From Mycolicibacterium fortuitum subsp. fortuitum (GTDB taxonomy: Bacteria > Actinomycetota > Actinomycetes > Mycobacteriales > Mycobacteriaceae), in assembly GCF_022179545.1 (NCBI RefSeq), contig NZ_AP025518.1, forward strand, positions 744,001-808,000: a stretch of DNA of 64,000 nucleotides, given 5' to 3'. Of this stretch, positions 52,657 through 62,495 are shown piece by piece. Below the pieces are notes generated by a model. That model had not been told where the DNA came from and did not search any database. It saw only the letters and a list, made by a program, of their open reading frames with translations. How positions within the stretch are numbered: the first letter of the stretch is position 1; every line of letters starts with the position of its first letter. The position numbers and the translations under genes were made by a program.

Positions 52657-53325
52657 CTATAGGACGTGTATTCCTTTGTAGAGCACGAGCACGCCGATCA
52701 CCACGAGAATGGCGGCAACCAACACCGCGTGGTTGCGCTCCATCCATTCCTTGAGCCGGTTCAGCGCGGGATCCAGGCGCTCGCCGGACACCGCGTACGC
52801 CAGGATGGGCAGGGCCACCGTCGACCCGGCGGCCACCACGTAGTACAGCCCTGCCGCCCACACCCCGGGCTGGCCGAGGCCGGCACTGCCGATGGCCAAT
52901 CCTGCTGCCGCGCAGATGAACAGGACCTTGGGGTTCACCACGGTGAGAACTACGCCGGCGGCTCCCGCCTTGACCGGCGTGAGCTTGCTGAGGCTGGTCA
53001 TCCAACTGGGCATATGTTCAGACTTCGCCCGGGTGAGAAAGCGGTAGACGCCGAAGACGATGAGGGCGGCGCCCACCACGACGCGTAGCCATGACGCCCA
53101 TGTCGGGGCGGCGTTGAGCCCGCCGAGCATGCCGGAGACACCGACGAAGATGGTGGTCAGCGCGGCGAGGCCGACGAGCCATCCGGTGAGGAAGGCCAGG
53201 CCTGTCGGTCGCGGGCGTGGGCTGTGCAGCACCAGGACCGCCGGAATGATCGACAGCGGCGACAAGGCCACCACCAGTGCGAGCGGGATGAGTTCGGCCA
53301 GAACCGAACCCCAGCTTTCCGTCAT
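52657..53325 (-). CDS. GAP/Sap-family membrane protein
   Basis: The 222-residue product, starting MTESWGSVLAEL, has six hydrophobic helices (LIPLALVVALSPLSIIPAVLV, GLAFLTGWLVGLAALTTIFVG read in parts, and so on to VLVAAILVVIGVLVLYKG). The ALSPLSI and VNPKVLFIC motifs fit the family that includes the glycopeptidolipid- and sulfolipid-addressing proteins, which help export glycolipids. A glycosyltransferase gene ends 69 bp upstream on the same strand. Confidence 0.75.
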   Translation of the reverse strand: MTESWGSVLAELIPLALVVALSPLSIIPAVLVLHSPRPRPTGLAFLTGWLVGLAALTTIFVGVSGMLGGLNAAPTWASWLRVVVGAALIVFGVYRFLTRAKSEHMPSWMTSLSKLTPVKAGAAGVVLTVVNPKVLFICAAAGLAIGSAGLGQPGVWAAGLYYVVAAGSTVALPILAYAVSGERLDPALNRLKEWMERNHAVLVAAILVVIGVLVLYKGIHVL

Positions 53326-53393
53326 GGCCGCCCTCTCGACGCAGTATCCGAGCAAAACCTAGCAAGCAGCGGGTCATGCTCGGGGCTGAGTGC

Positions 53394-54587
53394 TCACCAG
53401 CGCCCGGCGACAATGTCCTCGACGGCATCGGCGGCGTGTTCCGGCCCGCCATGGGCACGGATCTCGCCGCGAATGACGTCGAGTCTCGCCCGGACCCGAT
53501 GGTCGGCCGCGACACCGAGCACCGCGTCGCGGATCGTCGCCACGCTGGGGAGATGGTCCTGGAGATGACGGCCGACACCCAGAGCCTGCAGACGGGCGGC
53601 ATTGGCGGGCTGATCGACGGCCTGCGGAACCGCCACCATCGGCACGCCGAACCACAAGCCCTCCGTGCACGAGCCCATGCCGGCGTGGGTGATGAAGCAG
53701 TCGGCCCGTTGCAACACGGCCGGCTGCGGCACGGTCTTGCGCGCCTGAACCCACTGCGGGACACTGCCCAAATCCTCGATTCCGGTGCGTCCGGTGGAAA
53801 GCACCAACCGCCAGCCCTGCCCGTCGAGAGCCTCGATGACGTTGCGGTACACGTCGGCTCGGTCGGTGTAGGCCGTGCCGAACGCCAGCAGTGCCAGCGG
53901 GCCGTCGCCGTCCGGAGGGCTCCAGTCACCGGGTTCTTCGCGGCGCGGATCGATACACGGCCCGACGAACCGGTAGCGGTCGCCGACCCGGTCGGCGTTG
54001 CGTTGCATCACACGGGGGATCAGCGCCAGACAGCGACGGGGTGCGCCGGTCACCTCGTCGAAGGTCAATCCCGTTCCGGACTCGATCAGCCACTCGTCGA
54101 ATGCGCGGCGGTAGGCCCGTCCGCCGGGGCGGGCGAAGATGGGGCCCAGCACCTCGGCCATGTCTTCGTGATAGCCCTCCCAAGCCACTTCACTCGGCGA
54201 CAGTTGAGCTGACGGCACGTCCCACTGACCGGCGGCCACCGGCCCGGCCATGCCGCCGATGTCGTAGAGCACGAGATCGGGCCGATCGTCGTCGAGCGCG
54301 GCGTGAAGCTGCGGCAGGACGTGCACCGCCTCGTCGAGGAACAAGCGCATGCCGGCCACCGGGTCGGTTTCGTCGAAGGATTCGGGCGCACCGGGCGCTC
54401 CGGGCAGCACTGAGGTGCAGGCGATGATGTCGGCTCCGGTCGGACCGACCAGATCGGCCAGGTGCCCGCCGACCGCGTAACTCACCCGATGACCGCGGCG
54501 CGCCAGCTCGGTGACAACCGCCAGATGCGGGTACATATGGCTGGGTGCGGACGCGGCGACTACCGCGATGTGTGAGGCGGGGTGCAC
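53394..54587 (-). CDS. UGT/MGT-type glycosyltransferase
   Basis: The 397-residue product is a GT-B glycosyltransferase. An N-terminal acceptor domain (SHMYPHLAVVTELARRGHRV) precedes a donor domain with FGTAY and the signature HAGMGSCTEGLWFGVPMVAV, then PQAVDQPANAARL, which binds a nucleotide sugar. It resembles macrolide and glycolipid glycosyltransferases. The acceptor is unknown; the adjacent GAP-family gene suggests a cell-envelope glycolipid. It is divergent from clpB. Confidence 0.82.
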   Translation of the reverse strand: MHPASHIAVVAASAPSHMYPHLAVVTELARRGHRVSYAVGGHLADLVGPTGADIIACTSVLPGAPGAPESFDETDPVAGMRLFLDEAVHVLPQLHAALDDDRPDLVLYDIGGMAGPVAAGQWDVPSAQLSPSEVAWEGYHEDMAEVLGPIFARPGGRAYRRAFDEWLIESGTGLTFDEVTGAPRRCLALIPRVMQRNADRVGDRYRFVGPCIDPRREEPGDWSPPDGDGPLALLAFGTAYTDRADVYRNVIEALDGQGWRLVLSTGRTGIEDLGSVPQWVQARKTVPQPAVLQRADCFITHAGMGSCTEGLWFGVPMVAVPQAVDQPANAARLQALGVGRHLQDHLPSVATIRDAVLGVAADHRVRARLDVIRGEIRAHGGPEHAADAVEDIVAGRW

Positions 54588-54619
54588 GTGGTCGAGTCTG
54601 CCTGCCGAAAATTTTTAAA

Positions 54620-54640
54620 GTTGAGCGGAACAGACTCAAC
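54620..54640. promoter_or_regulatory. HAIR operator upstream of clpB
   Basis: GTTGAGC, 7 bases, ACTCAAC match the HspR operator. It overlaps the promoter region 57 bp before the GTG start of clpB. TTGACT directly downstream (54642-54647) may be the -35 element. Confidence 0.85.
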
Positions 54641-54696
54641 CTTGACTACGTTGTATATCGCGACAAGCATTTTCTCTATCGAAAAAGGGAGGTGTC

Positions 54697-57243
54697 GTGG
54701 ACTCGTTCAACCCGACGACCAAGACTCAGGCGGCGCTGACCTCAGCGTTGCAGGCGGCCAGTTCCGCAGGCAATCCGGAGATCCGGCCCGCACACCTGTT
54801 GATGGCACTGCTCACCCAGAATGAGGGCATTGCCGCACCCCTGCTCGAGGCCGTCGGCGTGGACCCCGCGACGATTCGCGCAGGAGCACAACGACTGCTC
54901 GACCAGCTGCCCAGCGCCAGTGGCGCGAGCAGCCAACCCCAGCTGAGCCGGGAATCGCTGGCTGCGATCACCACGGCCCAGAACCTGGCTACCGAGATGG
55001 ACGACGAGTACGTCTCCACCGAACACCTGATGGTCGGCCTGGCCACCGGTGACTCAGAGGTCGCCAAGCTGCTGACGGGCCACGGCGCCTCGCCGGAGGC
55101 GCTGCGCGAGGCCTTCACCAAGGTGCGCGGCAGCGCTCGGGTCACCAGCCCCGACCCCGAGGGCAGCTACCAGGCACTGGAGAAGTACTCCACGGACCTG
55201 ACCGCTCGCGCGCGGGAAGGCAAGCTCGACCCGGTTATCGGACGCGACAACGAGATTCGTCGCGTCGTGCAGGTGCTGAGCCGTCGCACAAAGAACAACC
55301 CGGTGCTCATCGGTGAGCCCGGTGTCGGTAAGACGGCGATCGTCGAGGGATTGGCCCAGCGCATCGTCGCCGGCGACGTGCCGGAAAGCCTGCGGGATAA
55401 GACCGTCATCTCCCTGGACCTCGGTTCCATGGTGGCCGGCGCGAAGTACCGCGGCGAGTTCGAGGAACGGCTCAAGGCTGTCCTCGACGAGATCAAGGAC
55501 TCGGCCGGACAGGTCATCACGTTCATCGACGAGCTGCACACCATCGTCGGCGCCGGCGCCACCGGTGAATCCGCGATGGACGCGGGCAACATGATCAAGC
55601 CCATGCTGGCCCGCGGCGAGCTGCGGCTGGTCGGTGCGACGACGCTCGACGAGTACCGCAAGTACATCGAGAAGGACGCCGCTCTGGAACGCCGCTTCCA
55701 GCAGGTGCTGGTCGGCGAGCCGTCGGTCGAGGACACCGTCGGCATCCTGCGCGGTCTCAAGGACCGCTACGAGGTGCACCACGGTGTGCGCATCACCGAC
55801 TCGGCACTGGTTGCGGCCGCGACCCTTTCGGACCGCTACATCACCGCGCGTTTCCTGCCGGACAAGGCCATCGACCTGGTGGACGAGGCCGCTTCGCGGT
55901 TGCGCATGGAGATCGACTCCCGGCCCGTCGAGATCGATGAGGTCGAGCGGCTGGTCCGTCGCCTCGAGATCGAGGAGATGGCACTGGAGAAGGAGGAGGA
56001 CGACGCCTCCAAGGAGCGGCTGGAGAAGCTGCGCGGCGAGCTGGCCGATTACAAGGAGAAGCTCTCGGAGCTGACCACCCGTTGGCAGAACGAGAAGGGC
56101 GCCATCGACGTGGTCCGCGAGCTCAAGGAGCAGCTCGACAGCTTGCGCGGTGAGGCCGACCGGGCCGAGCGCGACGGCGACCTGGCCAAGGCAGCCGAAC
56201 TGCGCTACGGGCGGATCCCCGAGGTCGAGAAGAAGCTCGACGCCGCACTGCCGGTGGCCGAGGCCCGCGAGAACGTGATGCTCAAGGAAGAGGTCGGTCC
56301 CGACGACATCGCCGAGGTGGTCGAGGCGTGGACCGGTATTCCGGCCGGCCGGATGCTCGAAGGCGAGAGCGCCAAGCTGCTGCGTATGGAAGAGGAGCTG
56401 GGCAAGCGCGTCATCGGACAGCGGGCTGCGGTGACCGCGGTGTCGGATGCGGTGCGCCGCACCCGGGCCGGCGTGGCCGACCCGAACCGGCCGACTGGCT
56501 CGTTCATGTTCCTGGGCCCCACTGGTGTCGGTAAGACCGAGCTGGCAAAAGCCTTGGCGGAGTTCTTGTTCGACGACGAACGGGCCATGGTCCGCATCGA
56601 CATGAGTGAGTACGGCGAGAAGCACTCGGTGGCTCGGCTGGTCGGTGCGCCTCCGGGCTACATCGGCTACGACCAGGGTGGTCAGCTGACCGAGGCAGTG
56701 CGTCGACGTCCGTACACGGTGGTGCTGTTCGACGAGATCGAGAAGGCCCACCCGGACGTGTTCGACGTGCTGCTGCAGGTGCTCGACGAGGGCCGGTTGA
56801 CCGACGGTCAGGGCCGTACGGTCGACTTCCGCAACACAATCCTGATCCTGACCTCCAACCTGGGTGCCGGCGGTACCGAGGAGCAGGTGATGGCCGCGGT
56901 GCGGGCGGCGTTCAAGCCCGAGTTCATCAACCGGCTGGATGACGTGATCATCTTCCACGGCCTCGAACCCGGCGAGCTGGTGTCGATCGTCGACATCCAG
57001 CTGCAGCAGCTGCAGAAGCGGTTGTCGCAGCGCCGGCTCACCCTCGAGGTGTCGCTGCCCGCCAAGCAGTGGCTGGCCCAGCGGGGCTTCGACCCGCTCT
57101 ACGGCGCCCGCCCGCTGCGCCGGCTGGTGCAGCAGGCCATCGGCGACCAGCTGGCCAAGATGCTGCTGGCCGGTGAGGTGCACGACGGCGACGTGGTGCC
57201 CGTCAACGTCAGCGCGGACGGCGAAGGCCTGGTCTTGGGCTGA
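54697..57243 (+). CDS. clpB: Disaggregase ClpB
   Basis: The 848-residue product is a full Hsp100: N-terminal Clp repeats (about 1-145), first AAA domain with Walker A GEPGVGKT near residue 207 and ITFIDELHT, a coiled-coil middle domain (about 400-520), and a second AAA domain with GPTGVGKT near 607 and [15 protein letters not shown]. The start is a GTG behind GGGAGG. It threads aggregated proteins with DnaK help. The HAIR site puts it in the HspR regulon, as in M. tuberculosis. Confidence 0.97.
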   Translation: MDSFNPTTKTQAALTSALQAASSAGNPEIRPAHLLMALLTQNEGIAAPLLEAVGVDPATIRAGAQRLLDQLPSASGASSQPQLSRESLAAITTAQNLATEMDDEYVSTEHLMVGLATGDSEVAKLLTGHGASPEALREAFTKVRGSARVTSPDPEGSYQALEKYSTDLTARAREGKLDPVIGRDNEIRRVVQVLSRRTKNNPVLIGEPGVGKTAIVEGLAQRIVAGDVPESLRDKTVISLDLGSMVAGAKYRGEFEERLKAVLDEIKDSAGQVITFIDELHTIVGAGATGESAMDAGNMIKPMLARGELRLVGATTLDEYRKYIEKDAALERRFQQVLVGEPSVEDTVGILRGLKDRYEVHHGVRITDSALVAAATLSDRYITARFLPDKAIDLVDEAASRLRMEIDSRPVEIDEVERLVRRLEIEEMALEKEEDDASKERLEKLRGELADYKEKLSELTTRWQNEKGAIDVVRELKEQLDSLRGEADRAERDGDLAKAAELRYGRIPEVEKKLDAALPVAEARENVMLKEEVGPDDIAEVVEAWTGIPAGRMLEGESAKLLRMEEELGKRVIGQRAAVTAVSDAVRRTRAGVADPNRPTGSFMFLGPTGVGKTELAKALAEFLFDDERAMVRIDMSEYGEKHSVARLVGAPPGYIGYDQGGQLTEAVRRRPYTVVLFDEIEKAHPDVFDVLLQVLDEGRLTDGQGRTVDFRNTILILTSNLGAGGTEEQVMAAVRAAFKPEFINRLDDVIIFHGLEPGELVSIVDIQLQQLQKRLSQRRLTLEVSLPAKQWLAQRGFDPLYGARPLRRLVQQAIGDQLAKMLLAGEVHDGDVVPVNVSADGEGLVLG

Positions 57244-57253
57244 GTCTCCAGCG

Positions 57254-57289
57254 AAAAGTCCCGCCACACACGGTGTGGCGGGACTTTTT
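57254..57289 (+). terminator. Intrinsic terminator after clpB
   Basis: AAAAGTCCCGCCACAC and GTGTGGCGGGACTTTTT form a perfect stem with a 3-base loop and a T tail, 10 bp after the clpB stop codon. The following 200 bp up to 57493 hold no gene I can support. Confidence 0.92.
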
Positions 57290-57493
57290 GTGTCATGCGC
57301 AGCCGAGTGGGCACGCACGGCGGTGATTGTGCGTCAGGGGCGACCGCACAGCCGATCGACGGCCCTGAGCGCACGCTCGGCACCCGCTGTCCATTTTTGA
57401 GGGATTCGTGGCCGGACGAAGGCGGCGCAGCACCCATGGTGGCGAGAAGCATGGAGGTCAGAAGCCCTCGGACCACCAGAAAGCCCAGAAGCC

Positions 57494-58132
57494 ATGTCAC
57501 ACACCATTGCCGGGATCGAGATTCCGGATACTGCGGCAGTCGCCGAAGCGACGCGTCTCGTCCAGCAGACCATCACGCCGCTCATCTACCACCACTCCTG
57601 CCGGGTGTTCTACTTCGGCCAGATCCATGCCCAGCGGCTCGGCGTGAAACCGGACCCCGAACTGCTCTACCTGGCGGCGATGTTCCACGACACGGGTCTT
57701 GTCACGCCGTTCTCCGACACCGAACAGCGCTTCGAGGTCGACGGCGCCGATCACGGACGCGAATTCCTGCTTGAGCGTGGGTTTTCCGCCTCGGCCGCCG
57801 ACACGGTGTGGACAGCGATAGCCCTGCACACGACACCGGGCATCCCGGGCCGGATGGGCCCCGAGATCGCCGCGACACACCTCGGGGTGCTCACCGACGT
57901 GGTCGGTTTCGATCTCGATGAACTGGACCCGGACCGGATCAGCGAGATCCTTGCGGTTCACCCCCGCGGCGATTTCAAGCACGAGTTCCTGAGCGCGTAC
58001 TTCGACGGGTTCAAGAACCGCCCCGAGACGACGCTCGGCACGGTGAACTCCGATGTCCTGGAGCACTTCATGCCCGATTTCCGACGCATCACCACCGTGG
58101 AACGCATTCTCGGCTCGCCGTGGCCGAGCTGA
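57494..58132 (+). CDS. HD-domain phosphohydrolase-like protein
   Basis: The 212-residue product has the HD pattern: YHHSCRVFYFGQIHA, then LAAMFHDTGLV with the HD pair, then GADHGREFL and ALHTTPG. The metal ligands H, HD and D fit. It resembles cyanamide-hydratase-like HD proteins; the substrate is unknown. A secreted cupin gene follows at 45 bp on the same strand and may be co-transcribed. Confidence 0.75.
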   Translation: MSHTIAGIEIPDTAAVAEATRLVQQTITPLIYHHSCRVFYFGQIHAQRLGVKPDPELLYLAAMFHDTGLVTPFSDTEQRFEVDGADHGREFLLERGFSASAADTVWTAIALHTTPGIPGRMGPEIAATHLGVLTDVVGFDLDELDPDRISEILAVHPRGDFKHEFLSAYFDGFKNRPETTLGTVNSDVLEHFMPDFRRITTVERILGSPWPS

Positions 58133-58177
58133 CCGGTTTGCCGGCAAGACCATCGATACACGTGAAGGAGCTCCCAA

Positions 58178-58597
58178 ATGATCCCGAAGGGCCCGTTGGC
58201 CGGAGCGGTCGTGGCCGTGATCGCCGGCTACTGCGCTCCGGTCGCGGCGGCAGCGCCCGTTTCGGCCGACACGTCGGCGATCGTCACCTTTCCGCCGGGG
58301 GCACATGTGGCGCCCCAGCGCCACAGCGATGCGTTCGTGTTCGCCTATGTGCTGGAAGGTGCGGTGAGCAGCCAGCTCGAAGGCCGGCCTGCGCACGTGT
58401 ACCGGCGAGGTGAGAACTGGTCCGAGCAACCGGACGCCCACGACGTCGCCATCGACAACATCAGCGCAACTGATCCGGCGAAGCTGCTGGTGGTCTTCGT
58501 CGCCGCTCCCGGTGAACACTCCCAAGACGCATGGCCCGCACGGGTCGGGTATCAGTCGGAGCCTGCGCGTCGAGCGGTGCTGAACCGGCGCTGGTAG
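58178..58597 (+). CDS. Secreted cupin-domain protein
   Basis: The 139-residue product starts with a signal peptide (MIPKGPLAGAVVAVIAGYCA, cleavage near residue 26). A small cupin barrel follows, with HSDAFVFAYVLEGAVSSQL and YRRGENWSEQPDAHDV supplying motif 1 and 2 positions; the metal-binding His set is only partly present. The 3' end overlaps that of the convergent GlxA-type gene by 46 bp. Confidence 0.72.
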   Translation: MIPKGPLAGAVVAVIAGYCAPVAAAAPVSADTSAIVTFPPGAHVAPQRHSDAFVFAYVLEGAVSSQLEGRPAHVYRRGENWSEQPDAHDVAIDNISATDPAKLLVVFVAAPGEHSQDAWPARVGYQSEPARRAVLNRRW

Positions 58598-59547
58598 GCG
58601 GCCGGGCTGATCGACAGCTTCCTCACGAATACCCGCCTCATGCTCTCGTAACTGGGGAACCCGGCGCGAGCAGCTGCCTGCGTCGCGTTGTGACCTTGAT
58701 CCAGCAGCGCCCTGGCCATGTCGAAACGGATGCTCTCGACATAGCGTGCCGGTGTCGTGGACAGCTCGTCGTGGAAGAGCCGGGTGAGGTGCCGAGTGCT
58801 CACGTTGAGGTGTTTGGCGAGTTCGGCGAGCGAATGGTCACCTTGTGGGTCCGCCGTCACCAAGTCAACGACCTGTCGTAGGGCTGGAGAACGGGGCGGC
58901 GAGCCTTGCAAGGGTGCGGAGAACTGTGATTGCCCGCCGGCACGTTGCATGTACACCACCAGGGCCCGGGCGACGTCGCGGGTCAGGTCGGGCCCGTGGT
59001 CTTCTTCGACGAGTGCGAGTGCGAGGTCGATCCCGGCCGTCACGCCCGCCGACGTGTAGGTGTTGCCGTCGCGGACATAGATCGCGTCGGGTTCGACCTC
59101 ACATGTCGGACACCGTGCGGCAAGTTCGCGGGCGACGTTCCAGTGCGTGGTCGCACGCTTGCCGCCGAGGAGTCCGGCGGCGGCGAGGATGAACGCACCG
59201 GTGCAGATCGACGCGACGCGGCGGGCTCCCGCTGCCGGGATCGCTGCGGCCTCGGCCAATGTCGACGGGACCGGAGTCCGCGGGAAGTTGTCGGAGCCGG
59301 GCACCAGATATGTGTCTGCTGCCGGCTCCGCGGACACATCGCGCTCGACGGTGATCCCGAAACCCAGGTTGGATGTGACGTTTTCACCCGTCGGCGACAG
59401 CAGCACGATCTGGTAATCGGCGCCGAACCGGTTCGCCGTCTTGAACACCTCCGCCGGGCCCGCCACGTCCAAAAGGGTCACACCGTCGTAGACGAGGATC
59501 GCGACGCGGCGTGGGCCAGGCGTTGCGGCGGTGGTCGACGCAGGCAT
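58552..59547 (-). CDS. GlxA-family regulator (DJ-1/PfpI domain plus AraC HTH)
   Basis: The 331-residue product has an N-terminal DJ-1/PfpI-like domain (VAILVYDGVTLLDVAGPAEV, and SICTGAFILAAAGLL with the nucleophile-elbow Cys) and a C-terminal AraC HTH pair (LAELAKHLNVSTRHLTRLFH, then NATQAAARAGFPSYESMRRV). The ATG at 59547 was chosen over upstream starts because the DJ-1 fold begins just after it. Members often control catabolic genes; no target is evident, though the convergent cupin/HD pair is nearest. Confidence 0.85.
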   Translation of the reverse strand: MPASTTAATPGPRRVAILVYDGVTLLDVAGPAEVFKTANRFGADYQIVLLSPTGENVTSNLGFGITVERDVSAEPAADTYLVPGSDNFPRTPVPSTLAEAAAIPAAGARRVASICTGAFILAAAGLLGGKRATTHWNVARELAARCPTCEVEPDAIYVRDGNTYTSAGVTAGIDLALALVEEDHGPDLTRDVARALVVYMQRAGGQSQFSAPLQGSPPRSPALRQVVDLVTADPQGDHSLAELAKHLNVSTRHLTRLFHDELSTTPARYVESIRFDMARALLDQGHNATQAAARAGFPSYESMRRVFVRKLSISPAAYQRRFSTARRAGSD

Positions 59548-59599
59548 GACCACGAGTGTGCTCGCTGCGCGTCCGGTGTGCTGGAGATCTAGCCGCGGG

Positions 59600-60679
59600 T
59601 CAGAGTGCGAACCTGCCGGCGAAGCCACGTAGCGGCACGTCGGCGCTCGTCAGCAGCCCCGGCGGGGCCTTGACCACCGAGGCGATGGCGTTGAGCGCGG
59701 GCAGCCCGGTGACGGTCATGCCGATCGAGGCGAACGAATCCGGATCGGACAGATCCACACCGGGTTTCGGGAAGATCATGTGCTTGTTGTAGACGCACGG
59801 ATCGCCCTTGATCTGAGTTATGTAGCACCCCTTGATGTCCCAGCTCGGATCGGTGTGCGGGGTCATCTGCCATTCCAGGTGGGTTTCGACGCGCGGCACG
59901 CCGTTCACCATGCCCTGGTACTTGATGTAGTTGCCGCCCAGCGATCCCTTGGGCAGGGTGTACCAGCCCAGGTCGACATCCTTGGTGCACGCGCCGAGTT
60001 CGTAGGTGAACTTGACCTCGTCGAGTTCCAACCCGAAACAGTCGGCCATCATCAGCACGCTGTCGGCGAAGACACGGGTGTACTTCTCCAGCTTGCCGGG
60101 AATCGACGGGTCATCGACCGGCAGGCCGTAGCCGACCTCGATCCAGGTGTCCTTGCTGTGATGGCATGACACGTCGACGGATTCGATGGTGGTGACATTC
60201 TCGATCTCGGCGACGTCTGCCGAGCACACCACGCCCAGGATCTGGTTGAGGCCGGGGTTCATGCCGGTGCCGTAGAACGTCGATCCACCCTTGGCGCAGG
60301 CCTCGGCCAGCAGCTGTGATACCGGTTTGCCGGAAGGGTGTGGATGATTGGTGTCGCGGTGCCAGCCGGTGATCCAGTCCGCGGTGGTGACGATATTGAT
60401 CCCGGCCTCAAGAACTTTCACGTACAGGTCCTCGTCGGGAAATACGCCGTGAAACGTCATCACGTCCGGACGTGCCGCGATGATCTCGTCGACCGAGCCC
60501 GTCGCCGTCACGCCGATCGGCTCGATCCCGGCGATCTCACCGGCATCGCGTCCCACCTTTTCCGGTGTGTAGCAATGTAACCCGATCAGTTCGAGATCGG
60601 GCCGCTTGCCGATGCGCTTGATCATCTCGGTGCCGACGTTGCCGGTCGCCACCTGGAATACGCGGATCTTCTCGGTCAT
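59600..60679 (-). CDS. Dihydrodipicolinate-reductase-like / amine-dehydrogenase-like oxidoreductase
   Basis: The 359-residue product has a Rossmann start (IRVFQVATGNVGTEMIKRIG) and landmarks of the DapB-like, diaminopentanoate-dehydrogenase-like group (GTGMNPG, VTTADWITGW). Its ATG overlaps the stop of the Rieske oxygenase gene by four bases, so the two proteins work in one pathway. The substrate may be a steroid-type or related ketone; that is inference from the partner. Confidence 0.75.
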   Translation of the reverse strand: MTEKIRVFQVATGNVGTEMIKRIGKRPDLELIGLHCYTPEKVGRDAGEIAGIEPIGVTATGSVDEIIAARPDVMTFHGVFPDEDLYVKVLEAGINIVTTADWITGWHRDTNHPHPSGKPVSQLLAEACAKGGSTFYGTGMNPGLNQILGVVCSADVAEIENVTTIESVDVSCHHSKDTWIEVGYGLPVDDPSIPGKLEKYTRVFADSVLMMADCFGLELDEVKFTYELGACTKDVDLGWYTLPKGSLGGNYIKYQGMVNGVPRVETHLEWQMTPHTDPSWDIKGCYITQIKGDPCVYNKHMIFPKPGVDLSDPDSFASIGMTVTGLPALNAIASVVKAPPGLLTSADVPLRGFAGRFAL

Positions 60680-61707
60680 AGGGTGTCTGCCTTCCGTATA
60701 CGCGCGAGGTCGGCCGCGCTGCCGCCACGGCCGTCGGGATAGAACTGCATGGCCCACTTGCGGATTGCGGTGAAGCCTTCGTATTCGGCGGTGGCCAGCG
60801 CCGGGGGATCGGAGTAGCGCTGGTGCGACCAGATGTGGATGTCCTGGGTGAACTGGCGGATCACCTCGTTGCCGAACTCGGCGGCGCGCTCGGCGGCCCG
60901 TGGAGTGTCCTTGCCTGGGGTCCGGCCGATGTAGACCATGAACCGCACGTCGGAGGTGGACTCGTCGACGGGGGTGACCGCCGAGATGGTGCGGTTGTCG
61001 ATCATTCCCCAGCTCTTGGTCACCGCGATGCCCAAGCCGCCGTTGATGGCCTCGACGCCGCTGCGCACATCGTCGATCGACTGCTGGTCATCACCCTCGA
61101 ACGTGATGGTGAAGTCCACGTAGGAGATCGGGGCGGCGAAGTCGTGGCGGGTGAATACCGGCACGATCGGGGTCTGGTGCACGAACTTGAAATGCGCGAA
61201 GTCGACGCCGTTCTCGAGCACGTACTGAGGATGCAGCTCGAGCCCTTCGCGGAAGAGTCGCTGCTGGGGGTAGTAGTCGGCGGCGCTGCTGCCGTCGTTG
61301 AAGGAGGCGAACACATCCGGCGCATCGAAGAACGGCTCGCGACCTTCGATGTCGTGCCAGATGTAGATGATCTCGTTGCGCTCGACGACGGGATAGGTGC
61401 GCATCCGACGACCGCGGTTCGGCCGGTCCTGGTACGGGATGCAGACATTGCGGCCCTCGGCGTTCCACTGCCAGCCGTGGAACGGGCACTGGATGACCTC
61501 GCCGACGACCTGGCCGCCGAAACCCAGGTGGGCGCCCAGATGCTCGCAGTAGGCGTTCATCACCGTCACCTGCCCGGATTCCGAGCGCCAGGCGACCATC
61601 TCCTCGCCGAAGTACTTCATGGCGTGCACAGCGCCGACTTCGACCTGGTCTGACCAGGCGACCTGGAACCATCCCGTCGGTTTCATCGACAGCGGTGGTT
61701 TAGCCAT
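60676..61707 (-). CDS. Rieske-type oxygenase (KshA-like)
   Basis: The 343-residue product starts at the ATG at 61707. A Rieske centre is complete: Cys54-x-His56 in CEHLGAH and Cys74-x2-His77 in CPFHGW. Mononuclear iron ligands lie in the catalytic domain (ENGVDFAHFKFVHQT with D and two His). The layout resembles the oxygenase part of 3-ketosteroid 9-alpha-hydroxylase. It needs a separate reductase, none of which is nearby. It is divergent from a TetR gene and coupled to a dehydrogenase gene. The long frame upstream to 62481 lies antisense to the TetR gene and is not used. Confidence 0.83.
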   Translation of the reverse strand: MAKPPLSMKPTGWFQVAWSDQVEVGAVHAMKYFGEEMVAWRSESGQVTVMNAYCEHLGAHLGFGGQVVGEVIQCPFHGWQWNAEGRNVCIPYQDRPNRGRRMRTYPVVERNEIIYIWHDIEGREPFFDAPDVFASFNDGSSAADYYPQQRLFREGLELHPQYVLENGVDFAHFKFVHQTPIVPVFTRHDFAAPISYVDFTITFEGDDQQSIDDVRSGVEAINGGLGIAVTKSWGMIDNRTISAVTPVDESTSDVRFMVYIGRTPGKDTPRAAERAAEFGNEVIRQFTQDIHIWSHQRYSDPPALATAEYEGFTAIRKWAMQFYPDGRGGSAADLARIRKADTL

Positions 61708-61797
61708 GACGCGAATCGTAGGAGGATCTGTGAAACTTGTGAAGGGGTTTGACAGAGGGTTCTGCGAAAAGTTTTCCGACCGGCTAATCTCTCGTAG

Positions 61798-62415
61798 ATG
61801 ACCGAGGTGAGTACGCGCCGCACCAACCGGCGCGGCGAGGCCACCCGGGAGAGCATGCTCGAAGCCGCACGCAAGGCGTTGGCCAGCGGCGACCCGGGCG
61901 CCGTATCGGCCAACCGGATCGCCAAAGAGATCGGTGCCACCTGGGGTGCGGTCAAATACCAGTTCGGCGACATCGACGGATTCTGGGCCGCGGTCCTGCA
62001 ACGCACCGCCGAACGTCGCGCGGGAATGCTGAGCCACCGCGACGACAGTGTGCCGCTGCGAGAGCGCGTCGCCGGCATCATCGACCTGCTCTACGACGGA
62101 CTCACTGCCAGCGATTCCCGGGCGATCGAGAACCTGCGCGCCGCGCTGCCACGGGACCATGCCGAACTGGAACGGCTCTACCCGAAGACCGCAGCGGAAC
62201 TGTCGTCGTGGGGGCAGAGCTGGCTGCAGACCTGCCAGGAGGCCTTCGCCGACCTCGATGTCGACCCCGAACGGGTCCGGGAGGTGGCCTCGTTCATCCC
62301 CGGCGCGATGCGCGGTATCACCTCCGAGCGCCAACTCGGTACGTACACCGACCTCGATCTGGCCCGCCGCGGACTCACGAACGCGATCGTCACCTACCTC
62401 GAAGAGTCCCGGTAA
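61798..62415 (+). CDS. TetR-family transcriptional regulator
   Basis: The 205-residue product has a TetR HTH near residues 17-62 (AARKALASGDPGAVSANRIA and KEIGATWGAVKYQFGDIDGF). The C-terminal part resembles regulators of lipid or steroid catabolism. The divergent position suggests control of the Rieske-dehydrogenase pair. No clear perfect palindrome was found in the 90-bp gap. Confidence 0.82.
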   Translation: MTEVSTRRTNRRGEATRESMLEAARKALASGDPGAVSANRIAKEIGATWGAVKYQFGDIDGFWAAVLQRTAERRAGMLSHRDDSVPLRERVAGIIDLLYDGLTASDSRAIENLRAALPRDHAELERLYPKTAAELSSWGQSWLQTCQEAFADLDVDPERVREVASFIPGAMRGITSERQLGTYTDLDLARRGLTNAIVTYLEESR

Positions 62416-62495
62416 CAGCCCTCTGATCACCAGTAACCGGGTTGTGACCTCCCAAGGTAGGGGCATTTGGGCCGTCAACAAGTAGGCTAGGCCCG

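Noticed and set aside
55054..57318. 754-codon open frame antisense to clpB
   Set aside because: Shadow of clpB; composition is His/Asp/Leu-rich antisense with no recognisable domain.
61741..61797. TTGACA and TAATCT as a promoter of the TetR gene, and GAAAAGTTTTCC as operator
   Set aside because: The hexamers are about 29 bp apart and the palindrome is imperfect; too weak to list.
61708..62481. Upstream extension of the Rieske oxygenase frame
   Set aside because: It lies antisense to a TetR gene with a complete HTH, and the Rieske family start is at 61707.
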